Assembly (NCBI GenBank): GCA_021789355.1
Contig: JAJYJR010000070.1
Coordinates: 6,334-14,782, forward strand
DNA length: 8,449 nucleotides
From: Chloroflexota bacterium
Lineage (GTDB): Bacteria; Chloroflexota; Limnocylindria; Limnocylindrales; CSP1-4
Reading direction: 5' to 3'
The notes beneath the pieces were generated by a model. That model did no database searches, was not told where the DNA came from, and saw only the letters and a program-made list of their open reading frames with translations. This document shows positions 1-5,147 of the stretch, piece after piece; within the stretch, counting starts at the first letter, position 1, and every line of letters begins with the position of its first letter. The position numbers and the translations under genes were made by a program.

Positions 1-87
1 GACTGTTGTACTACAGTTCAGTCGTTGATGACTTTCGCGCCCGGCGGCGGCGTCCGTCGCGGGCATCCTGGCCGACCCCGTTGCCTG

Positions 88-131
88 AGGCTGTCGCAGC
101 TAGCTGAGCCCAACCTGAGCGGACGCTGAGC
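88..131 (-). promoter_or_regulatory. Leftward phased-repeat promoter array (site A)
   Basis: Read on the minus strand, three words GCTCAGC, GCTCAGG and GCTCAGC lie at 131-125, 120-114 and 109-103, exactly 11 bp apart. The minus-strand hexamer CAGCCT at 93-88 begins 15 nt after the start of the last CTCAG. That is the same geometry as the arrays at 216-258, 2277-2308 and 6401-6443. CAGCCT fits the CANNNT form of an actinobacterial -10 element. The direction implies a gene running left out of the window, with transcription starting near position 81. A minus-strand ATG at 66 stays open to the edge (22 codons), but its protein is not recognisable, so it is not called as a gene. Confidence 0.55.
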
Positions 132-213
132 GGTTGCCGAAGAGATGGGGTCGCCATCAGCCCTTGCGCCGCCCCCGAGCGCGCCCAGTGGCGCGGATCA
201 CCGTCCTGTCGAT

Positions 214-258
214 GTCTCAGCGCGCGTTCACTCGCGTCTCAGCTTGCCCTGCCAGGCT
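214..258 (+). promoter_or_regulatory. Rightward phased-repeat promoter array (site D) for the DoxX-like gene
   Basis: CTCAG at 216-220, a degenerate TTCAC at 227-231 and CTCAG at 238-242 are spaced exactly 11 bp apart. CAGGCT at 253-258 begins 15 nt after the start of the last CTCAG and fits a CANNNT -10 element. The predicted transcription start is near 265, giving a leader of about 79 nt before the ATG at 344. Direct repeats with one-turn spacing that take the place of a -35 hexamer are typical of sites bound by OmpR/PhoB-family response regulators. The regulator itself is not in the window. Confidence 0.55.
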
Positions 259-343
259 GGCGACATTCGAGAGCGGGCAAGGGCCCGCGGACGGGCGGCG
301 GCCGAGTGAGCCGCGGCGGCCCGGTTGGCAACGAGCATCGGCA

Positions 344-934
344 ATGGATCAGGCATCGGATCACACACCTTCGTTCGGGGGCGACGCACGCCCGCTCCTC
401 ATCGGACTGCTCGCGGTCCAGGTCTTTCTCGGCTATGAGTGGCTCATGTCGGGGCTCTCCAAGCTCCTCTCGCCCGACTTCGTCTCAGGCCTGGCGGGCA
501 CGCTCACCGACCAGGCGAAGAACCTCGCCGGTCCGTACCGCAGCTTCCTCGACAGCTTCGTGATCCCCAACGGGCAGCTCTTCGCCTACCTCGTGATGCT
601 GGGCGAACTCGCTCTGGGCGTCGTGCTGATCAGCACCGCGCTGGTCTGGCTCACGCGCTGGTCGCGCCTCGCGCCGTCCGGACGTACGGCGGTCCTCTCG
701 CTCATCGTCCTGGCAGGCATCGTGGCGATCTTCATGAACGTGAACTTCCACCTCATGAGCGGCGCGACCCATCCCTGGCTCATTGCCGCCGACCCGTTCG
801 ACGAAGGGATCGACCTCGACAGCGTGATGCCGATAATCCAGGCGATCATCAGCCTGGTGAGCCTGCGCTACCTGCTCGAGCTGCGCCGGAGCGCACGGGT
901 GGGATCCGCCGCGCGCGCCCGCGCCCTGGCATGA
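344..934 (+). CDS. DoxX/DoxD-like integral membrane protein
   Basis: A protein of 196 residues with about four hydrophobic segments (roughly 16-36, 78-101, 115-135 and 160-178). The first carries GYEWLMSGLSKL and the second LGELALGVVL; the third runs into MNVNFHLMSG. This spacing of a G-x-E/K segment, a G-E-L-x-x-G segment and an N-x-N-F motif matches the DoxX family, including the small subunit of thiosulfate:quinone oxidoreductase. The substrate cannot be told from the sequence. The ATG at 344 is chosen because the protein becomes family-like from there and the upstream extension (to 134) is Arg-rich. No clear Shine-Dalgarno is seen before it, so the start is only moderately sure. It is a single-gene unit with a phased-repeat promoter upstream and a stem-loop downstream. 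Its membership in the copper island is inferred from position and promoter type. Confidence 0.75.
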   Translation: MDQASDHTPSFGGDARPLLIGLLAVQVFLGYEWLMSGLSKLLSPDFVSGLAGTLTDQAKNLAGPYRSFLDSFVIPNGQLFAYLVMLGELALGVVLISTALVWLTRWSRLAPSGRTAVLSLIVLAGIVAIFMNVNFHLMSGATHPWLIAADPFDEGIDLDSVMPIIQAIISLVSLRYLLELRRSARVGSAARARALA

Positions 935-1002
935 CGTTCCGCCCCGCGGGTGACCTTACGGCAGCCGGAGGCGGCCCGCAGGCGTCCGCGCGGCCCGGGC
1001 GT

Positions 1003-1039
1003 CGCCCCGGCACTCGGCCGAGGTCCACGGGCCGGGGCG
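1003..1039 (+). terminator. GC-rich stem-loop after the DoxX-like gene
   Basis: Perfect 9-bp arms, CGCCCCGGC (1003-1011) and GCCGGGGCG (1031-1039), enclose a 19-nt loop. The loop itself contains the 10-bp palindrome CTCGGCCGAG (1013-1022). No T-run follows, so an intrinsic terminator is only possible. U-less hairpins are known in high-GC bacteria. It lies between the DoxX-like gene and the repeat before the next operon, where a terminator would be expected. Confidence 0.35.
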
Positions 1040-1041
1040 TG

Positions 1042-1060
1042 CTTGACCGAATCTTGACCG
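1042..1060 (+). promoter_or_regulatory. 11-bp direct repeat CTTGACCG upstream of the SHOCT/sulfocyanin operon
   Basis: CTTGACCG occurs at 1042-1049 and again at 1053-1060, an exact 11-bp period. The word differs from the CTCAG arrays elsewhere in the window, but the one-turn spacing is the same, as for an OmpR/PhoB-type regulator; Streptomyces PHO boxes are also 11-nt repeat units. TTGACC also resembles a -35 element. A CAGGCT hexamer identical to the -10 at 253-258 lies at 1092-1097, but it is not in the fixed 15-nt register, so the promoter itself is unsure. The ATG of the SHOCT gene is 103 nt downstream. Confidence 0.45.
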
Positions 1061-1163
1061 TGGGCGGCATGACGCCTTGAGGTCAGGGCCGCAGGCTATC
1101 GGTGTCGGCGGCCAGGAAGGCCGTCTGCAAGATGCAACCACAGTACGCACAGGAGGTGCTCCC

Positions 1164-1406
1164 ATGATGAGCGGTATCGGCTGGGGCCTGGGCCTCGCCG
1201 GGTGGATCTGGATGCTGGGGGGACTGGTGCTCTTCGCCGGATTGGTGGCGCTCTTCGTGCGCGCCCTGTCCGGCCCGGCAGTCCCCCGCGACACCGGCGT
1301 GCAGCGCCAGGTGAGCGCGCTCGACACGCTGCGCGAGCGGTTCGCCCGCGGTGAGATCAGCGAGGCCGAGTTCGAGCAGGCCCGGAAGGCCCTGGGGTAC
1401 GCGTGA
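1164..1406 (+). CDS. Small SHOCT-domain membrane protein
   Basis: An 80-residue protein with one hydrophobic segment (about 8-33, Trp/Gly/Leu-rich) followed by a short linker. A C-terminal SHOCT motif spans about 52-79: the core LRERFARGEISEAEFEQARK has the family's R-F/Y-A-R-G-E-I-x-x-x-E-F/Y pattern. SHOCT modules are short oligomerisation-like helices often found at the C terminus of small membrane proteins. The exact role is unknown. The ATG at 1164 is chosen over the in-frame GTG/TTG region upstream because a strong AGGAGG (1151-1156) lies 7 nt before it; a second ATG at 1167 is also possible. Its stop overlaps the start of the cupredoxin gene, so the two are translationally coupled and probably act together. 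Confidence 0.8.
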   Translation: MMSGIGWGLGLAGWIWMLGGLVLFAGLVALFVRALSGPAVPRDTGVQRQVSALDTLRERFARGEISEAEFEQARKALGYA

Positions 1407-2182
1407 TGCGCCGCGTGACGCTCGGCCGGCTCGCCGCCGGCCTGCTCGCGATCGGGCTCGTCTTCGTCCTGGCCGGCGCGGTCCTGGCCGCCACCGGCTC
1501 CACCGGACAGCCCTTGGGATCCGGAACGACCGGAGCGGCTGGGGGCTCGCCGTCCGGGACCCCGGCGGGGACACCCGCACCTGGTTCGGGCTGGGGCTCC
1601 TTCGGGTCCATGGGCGGCATGATGGGCGGCGGCTACGGCATGATGGGCGGCGCCAGCGGCAACGGCATGGGCCAGGTGATGGGCAGCGTCCTCGCCGGCC
1701 GCGTCGGGCAGCCGATCACGCAGGCTCAGGCGACCAGCCTGGGCGCCGCGACACCCTCGGGTGCGACCGTCGACCGGACGGCCAACCGGATCACCTTTCA
1801 GACCCAGAACGTGCGCCTCGCCGTCCTCGCCAGCCCGCCTGACGCGGACATGAAGTTCCGCATCGGCGGTCTCGTCAACCCGACGATCGTCGTGCCGCAG
1901 GGGGCGACGGTGACCGTGCAGCTGATCAACGCCGACTCCGACTCGGCCCACAACTGGGCCGTCACGAGCGCCCGACCCCCCTTCCCATACATGTCGATGA
2001 TGTCCGGCGTGGCGTTCGCGGGCGCGTGGGCGACTCCCCTGGGCGATCCGACCTCGGCCGGTCTGCCCAGCGAGACGATCTCCTTCACCGCCTCGACCGC
2101 GGGCACGTACACCTACCTCTGCCAAGTGCCCGGGCACGCCGCGCAGGGGATGTACGGCACGTTCCAGGTCGCCGGGAGCTGA
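1403..2182 (+). CDS. Secreted sulfocyanin-like blue-copper (cupredoxin) protein
   Basis: A 259-residue protein. Residues 1-30 form a signal peptide: MRR, a hydrophobic core, then an AxA-like site near 29-30. A Gly/Ser/Pro-rich linker (31-70) leads to a Met-rich stretch (70-93, seven Met in MGGMM/GMMGG/GMGQVMG). A cupredoxin domain fills about 130-257. Type-1 copper ligands are visible as H183 (SAHNWAV), C240, H245 and M250 in YLCQVPGHAAQGMYG. The spacing and the segment around GVAFAGAW resemble sulfocyanins. It probably binds copper outside the membrane, as an electron carrier or a copper sink; the Met-rich part could bind extra Cu(I). Start choice: GTG at 1403 and ATG at 1406 both overlap the previous stop. 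Coupling with the SHOCT gene is clear; the stem-loop after 2199 may end the operon. Confidence 0.85.
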   Translation: MMRRVTLGRLAAGLLAIGLVFVLAGAVLAATGSTGQPLGSGTTGAAGGSPSGTPAGTPAPGSGWGSFGSMGGMMGGGYGMMGGASGNGMGQVMGSVLAGRVGQPITQAQATSLGAATPSGATVDRTANRITFQTQNVRLAVLASPPDADMKFRIGGLVNPTIVVPQGATVTVQLINADSDSAHNWAVTSARPPFPYMSMMSGVAFAGAWATPLGDPTSAGLPSETISFTASTAGTYTYLCQVPGHAAQGMYGTFQVAGS

Positions 2183-2198
2183 TCGAAGACGTCCGCGA

Positions 2199-2261
2199 GG
2201 CTCGGGGGGTCGGCGGTAGCCGCGGAACCGCACGGCACCGGCGGGCCCGGCCTCCCGAGCC
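2199..2261 (+). terminator. Long-loop inverted repeat after the sulfocyanin-like gene
   Basis: Arms GGCTCGGGGGG (2199-2209) and CCTCCCGAGCC (2251-2261) pair over 11 positions with a single G-T wobble. The 41-nt loop holds a smaller hairpin (GCGGT/ACCGC). There is no T-run, so termination is uncertain. The structure sits between the cupredoxin operon and the next promoter array and would separate the two units. Confidence 0.35.
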
Positions 2262-2275
2262 AGTTCTCCGCGCCT

Positions 2276-2308
2276 TCTCAGGTGCACCTCAGGTGCGCCC
2301 TTCAGCCT
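2276..2308 (+). promoter_or_regulatory. Phased-repeat promoter array (site B) before the membrane protein/cupredoxin pair
   Basis: CTCAGGTGC occurs at 2277-2285 and 2288-2296 (11-bp period). A weaker CTCCGC lies one further turn upstream at 2266. CAGCCT at 2303-2308 begins 15 nt after the start of the last CTCAG, matching sites A, C and D, and is identical to the site A -10. Placing the last T of the hexamer at -7 puts the transcription start at 2315, exactly the A of the ATG of the following gene, so a leaderless mRNA is predicted. Confidence 0.6.
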
Positions 2309-2314
2309 GAGCGC

Positions 2315-2644
2315 ATGGGGCACCTTCTCGTCCCGGCCCGACCGGGACCCATCCGTTCGGACGCGCTCCGGCTGGGCACCGGCTGGGGCGGGCCGGCGCT
2401 GCTCGTGTCGCTCCTGCTGGTCGCGCTCTATCTGCCCGCGCACCCGGGCAGCGCCCCCGGGCTCCCCACCTTCGCCGCCCTGGTCGCGTCCCTCTATGGC
2501 GCTGCACTCGTCCTCCTGCTTCTGGTCTGGGGGCTGGCGATCGCCGCGCTGGCGATCGTGCCGGCGGTTGTGGGTGTGGCGATGCCGACGGAGGCGTTCG
2601 TCGTGGCCATGGCCGCGATCGCCCTCGGGGTGGCCGCGGCATGA
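2315..2644 (+). CDS. Small hydrophobic membrane protein, unknown function
   Basis: 109 residues with about three membrane segments (roughly 26-43, 54-80 and 86-108) after a short basic N terminus. I do not recognise a family. The composition is Ala/Leu/Val-rich with no metal-ligand cluster. The ATG at 2315 is preferred over the GTG at 2282 because the latter would lie inside the repeat array, and because the -10 element at 2303-2308 predicts transcription starting at 2315 itself. No Shine-Dalgarno is present, which is consistent with leaderless translation. Its stop overlaps the start of the cupredoxin-like gene (ATGA at 2641-2644), so it is co-translated with it and may be its membrane partner. 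Confidence 0.6.
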   Translation: MGHLLVPARPGPIRSDALRLGTGWGGPALLVSLLLVALYLPAHPGSAPGLPTFAALVASLYGAALVLLLLVWGLAIAALAIVPAVVGVAMPTEAFVVAMAAIALGVAAA

Positions 2645-3189
2645 CCAGATCGCCCGTGCGGGCCATCCCGGGTGTGCCGGGCATCCAGATCGTGCATGTC
2701 ACCGTCCGCGGCGGCTACCGCCCGCAGACGGTAGTGGCCCGCGCCGGGGTGCCGCTGCGCCTGGTGTTCCACCGCGACGAGGAGGCCGCCTGCTCCGAAC
2801 GCGTGATCTTCTCGTCGCCACATCTCGATCGCCACCTGGCGCCGCATGGCGCGACCGTCGTAGAGCTGCCGCCGCAGGGGCCTGGCGAGGTGCGCTTCAC
2901 CTGTGCGATGGGCAGATACCGCGGCCGCATCCGGCTCCAGGTGGGCGACGTCGACCGCGGCGAACCGGGGCCGGTCTGGCTCGGTCGGCCCGTGGTCTGG
3001 GGGACAATCGCGGCGCTGATCCTCGCGCTGGTGTTCGCTGCTCTCTTCGTCGCTGCTGGCCCGCGGAGCGGCCCATTGCCGCTGGCGGTGCTCGTGGCGG
3101 TCCTGGCGACCGCCGTGCTGGCCTTTGGGTCTCGCGTCGCCATTGCGTTCGGGTGCGGCTCTTCTGAAGTGACCGCTTCGCGCCTCTGA
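2641..3189 (+). CDS. Cupredoxin-like domain protein with two C-terminal membrane segments
   Basis: 182 residues. Residues about 15-102 resemble the cupredoxin-like domain found beside or fused to copper ATPases: GGYRPQTVVARAGVPLRLVF, then EEAACSERVIF, then a Gly-terminated strand ending in GEVRFTCAMGRYRGRI. Candidate copper ligands are C51, C88 and M90; H61, H65 and H69 are also nearby. Two hydrophobic segments follow (about 119-139 and 147-169). There is no signal peptide before the domain, so it may face the cytoplasm, which would be unusual for a cupredoxin. Such a domain could hand Cu(I) to the ATPase encoded downstream, which has no HMA domain of its own (inference). The start overlaps the previous stop by 4 nt. 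The insertion sequence follows within about 100 nt of the stop. Confidence 0.72.
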   Translation: MTRSPVRAIPGVPGIQIVHVTVRGGYRPQTVVARAGVPLRLVFHRDEEAACSERVIFSSPHLDRHLAPHGATVVELPPQGPGEVRFTCAMGRYRGRIRLQVGDVDRGEPGPVWLGRPVVWGTIAALILALVFAALFVAAGPRSGPLPLAVLVAVLATAVLAFGSRVAIAFGCGSSEVTASRL

Positions 3190-3241
3190 CCACTCTCTTC
3201 CGAGGGCGCCTTGACCTGGGATCCACCACTTGCCACCGCTC

Positions 3242-3279
3242 TTGCTGTTTCCTTGTCTGTAGTCTAATATGGCTACAGA
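3242..3279 (+). promoter_or_regulatory. IS promoter with a dyad centred on the -10
   Basis: TTGCTG (3242-3247) and TAATAT (3265-3270) are separated by 17 bp and resemble -35 and -10 hexamers; TAATAT is the most A/T-rich spot in the region. The -10 is the exact 6-nt spacer of an inverted repeat with arms TCTGTAGTC (3256-3264) and GGCTACAGA (3271-3279), 8 of 9 pairs matching. A protein bound to the dyad would cover the -10, so repression is the simple reading. The predicted start is near 3277, just before the ribosome-binding site GAGAGGAG (3278-3285). Confidence 0.5.
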
Positions 3280-3290
3280 GAGGAGCTACG

Positions 3291-3584
3291 ATGCCTGCTG
3301 TGGTACGCCGCGAAGCAGAACCGATGCTGCGGGGCACGCTGACGAGCTTTCGTCGGCGCTGCGGCAAGGCGAACTGCCGCTGTGCGACCGGAGAGCCGCA
3401 CGTGAGCCCGGCGCTCACCTACAGCGAGGGTGGGCGCACCAAGACGCTGACGCTTTCCGACGCCGATCTGCCCGAAGCCGCCGCTGCCCTGGCCCGCTAC
3501 GAGGCCGCGAGGAAGGAGCTCGAGCAGAGAGCTGACGCCGGCATCGCTGGGTTGCGTGCCCGGCGGTCGGGGCGACGCCAGTGA
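3291..3584 (+). CDS. DUF6788-type IS accessory protein
   Basis: 97 residues. A basic, Cys-containing motif RRRCGKANCRCATGEPH (about 20-36) gives a C-x4-C-x-C arrangement plus a His, possibly a small metal-binding or nucleic-acid-binding knuckle. Then comes a short beta-like part (SPALTYSEGGRTKTLTLS) and a C-terminal helix rich in Ala, Glu and Arg (about 63-95). This order matches DUF6788 proteins, which I recall as short ORFs encoded before transposases. Its function is unknown; DNA binding at the IS end or at the adjacent dyad is a guess. The start is well supported by AGGAG at 3281-3285, 5 nt before the ATG. Its stop overlaps the transposase start (GTGA at 3581-3584), so the two are translated together. 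Confidence 0.7.
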   Translation: MPAVVRREAEPMLRGTLTSFRRRCGKANCRCATGEPHVSPALTYSEGGRTKTLTLSDADLPEAAAALARYEAARKELEQRADAGIAGLRARRSGRRQ

Positions 3585-5083
3585 CGGCGGACTGCTCCTC
3601 GGGTCCGTTCTCTGCCTCTCATGAACGCCTGGAGGAGGTGGCGAGCTGGCTCGAGGGCGACGAGACGAACCTGCTCAGCCATGCCGAGCTCGAAGAGGCG
3701 CTCGATGTCCGGGGTCGGGCGCTGATCCGCCAGCTCTTCCAGGATCACCTCGACCTGCGAGCGAAGCGGGAGCCCCGTCTCCCGGAGGTCACCGACGTCC
3801 ACGGCGTGACGCACGCGAGCGTCGAGGCTGGCCACGAGCGGGCGCTCGAGACGATCTTCGGGGATGTCACCGTCACTCGCCTCGCCTACCGCCACCCGAA
3901 AGAGCCCAACCTGCATCCGGCCGACGCGGCGCTCAACTTGCCCGAGGAACGTCACTCCCACGGGCTTCGTCGCCTCGCGGCGATCGAGTCCAGCCGCGAC
4001 TCCTTCGGGGAGGCCACCGACTCCATCTTGCGCCACACCGGAGTCCGGCTCGGCAAGCGCCAGGTCGAGGCCCTTGCCGGCCGCGCGGCCGTCGACTTCG
4101 ACGCCTTCTACGAGAACCGCAAGCCACCTGTCGCCGAGACCGGTGACGTCATCGTGCTGACCTGTGACGGCAAGGGCGTGGTCATGCGGCCCGATGCGCT
4201 CCGCGACGCGACGGCCAAGGCAGCCGAGCGAGCGAGCCCGAAGCTGAAGACCCGGCTCTCGAGGGGCGAGAAACGAGGGCGCAAGCGGATGGCCGAGCTG
4301 GGCAGTGTCTATGCCGCGACCCCTGTCCGACGAGAGATCGCCGACATCTTCCCGCGCGTGCACGAGAAGGAGACGGAGGCCGTCGAAGGGCCGAGCGCGA
4401 AGAATAAGTGGCTTGTCGCAAGCGTCGTCGACGACGCGGCGGCAGTCATCGGCCAGGTCTTCGACGAGGCAGAACGGCGCGACCCTGCCCACGCCCGGCA
4501 ATGGGTCGCGCTCGTTGACGGTGCCCGCCACCAAATCGAGGTCATCGAGTCCGAGGCGAAGGCCCGAGAGATCGAGGTCCCGATCGTCGTCGACCTCGTT
4601 CACGTCGTCGAGTACCTATGGAAGGCAGCCTGGTGCTTCTTCGCCGAGGGCGATCCCGCCGCCGAGGAGTGGGTGCGGGACAAGGCCCGGGCAGTGCTCG
4701 CCGGGGAGGCGACGCGAGTGGCCGGCGCGATCCGGCGCACTGCGACCAACCGCGGGCTTGCAAAGCCGGCGCGCAGGGGTGCCGACGAGTGCGCGGGCTA
4801 CCTGACCAACAAGGCCCGCTACTTGGACTACCCGAGAGCGCTCACCAACGGCTGGCCGATTGCGACCGGGGTCATCGAAGGCGCCTGTCGACACATCGTG
4901 GCTGACAGGCTCGATCGGACCGGCGCCAGATGGGGCCTGGCGGGAGCCGAGGCAATCTTGAAGCTCCGGGCGCTACGCAGCAACAACGACTTCGACCCGT
5001 ACTGGAAGTTCCATCTCGCACAGGAACGCCAACGAGTTCACGTGTCTCGCTACGTCGACAGGATCATTCCGGAGGCTGCCTGA
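3581..5083 (+). CDS. ISKra4-family DDE transposase
   Basis: 500 residues, a full-length size for the ISKra4 family. The N-terminal part (about 15-180) is helical and charged, with an ALIRQLFQDHLDLRA segment and a LNLPEERHSHGLRR segment typical of the family. The catalytic region has D196 in VLTCDGKGV, D313 in LVDGARHQ (or D338 in VDLVHVVEYLWKAAW), and E433 in GVIEGACRHIVADRLDRTG. The C-terminal signature ARWGLAGAEAILKLRALRS, then YWKFHLAQERQR, is very characteristic. No frameshift or internal stop is visible, so the gene looks intact. It starts with GTG overlapping the accessory ORF stop and has only a weak ribosome-binding site, so it probably depends on coupling. It lies in the same direction as the host genes and could read through into the Lgt-like gene. 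Confidence 0.93.
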   Translation: MTADCSSGPFSASHERLEEVASWLEGDETNLLSHAELEEALDVRGRALIRQLFQDHLDLRAKREPRLPEVTDVHGVTHASVEAGHERALETIFGDVTVTRLAYRHPKEPNLHPADAALNLPEERHSHGLRRLAAIESSRDSFGEATDSILRHTGVRLGKRQVEALAGRAAVDFDAFYENRKPPVAETGDVIVLTCDGKGVVMRPDALRDATAKAAERASPKLKTRLSRGEKRGRKRMAELGSVYAATPVRREIADIFPRVHEKETEAVEGPSAKNKWLVASVVDDAAAVIGQVFDEAERRDPAHARQWVALVDGARHQIEVIESEAKAREIEVPIVVDLVHVVEYLWKAAWCFFAEGDPAAEEWVRDKARAVLAGEATRVAGAIRRTATNRGLAKPARRGADECAGYLTNKARYLDYPRALTNGWPIATGVIEGACRHIVADRLDRTGARWGLAGAEAILKLRALRSNNDFDPYWKFHLAQERQRVHVSRYVDRIIPEAA

Positions 5084-5147
5084 CTCCCTTGAAAGGAGCC
5101 GCACCCGTTGCGTTCCCGCAGTGGCTGGCGCACCGCCGAGGACGCTG

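Larger units (their letters stand above)
1..343. other. Intergenic region without a supported gene
   Basis: No convincing coding sequence is seen here. The frame of the downstream DoxX-like gene stays open back to 134, but the translation is Arg/Pro-rich, has no ribosome-binding site and resembles no family. The stretch holds two promoter-like arrays pointing away from each other (88-131 leftward, 214-258 rightward), which suggests a divergent control region. It also holds an imperfect 16-bp dyad at 2-17, with arms ACTGT and ACAGT. Confidence 0.6.
3190..5137 (+). mobile_element. ISKra4-family insertion sequence (outer limits)
   Basis: Two coupled ORFs, a DUF6788-type accessory protein and an ISKra4-type transposase, with their own promoter, sit between copper-island genes. 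The true ends were not found. They must lie in 3190-3255 on the left and 5084-5137 on the right, since the flanking genes look intact. Candidate left-end sequence near 3218 (GGGATCC then CACTTGCCACC) has only a weak counterpart on the right, and no target-site duplication was recognised. The element is complete enough to be active. Its position between the cupredoxin-like gene and the Lgt-like gene suggests it split a once continuous copper operon. Confidence 0.75.

Noticed and set aside
2..17. 16-bp dyad resembling a BlaI/CopY-type operator
   Set aside because: The arms ACTGT and ACAGT are in the opposite order to the TACA-N2-TGTA box, and no target gene is visible.
1..66. Leftward ORF starting at the minus-strand ATG at 66
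   Set aside because: Only 22 codons are visible, with no recognisable motif. The upstream array makes a leftward gene plausible but does not fix its start.
1..129. Plus-strand open frames reaching the left edge (stops at 105-107 and 127-129)
   Set aside because: They are short, low in information and have no family signal; GC-rich DNA gives such frames by chance.
134..343. Extension of the DoxX-like gene back to a TTG at 134
   Set aside because: The added 70 residues are Arg/Pro-rich, match no family and have no ribosome-binding site. The extension also overlaps the promoter array at 214-258.
956..2443. Long minus-strand open frame opposite the SHOCT and sulfocyanin genes
   Set aside because: It is an antisense shadow of well-supported genes, with Arg/Gly/Pro-rich translation and no domain.
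3497..4603. Minus-strand open frame opposite the transposase
   Set aside because: It is a shadow frame: the plus strand encodes a full ISKra4 transposase.
3205..5130. Terminal inverted repeats of the IS
   Set aside because: GGCGCCTT (3205-3212) against AAGGAGCC (5093-5100), and TTGCCACCGC against a partial match near 5116-5125, are short or imperfect and could be chance.
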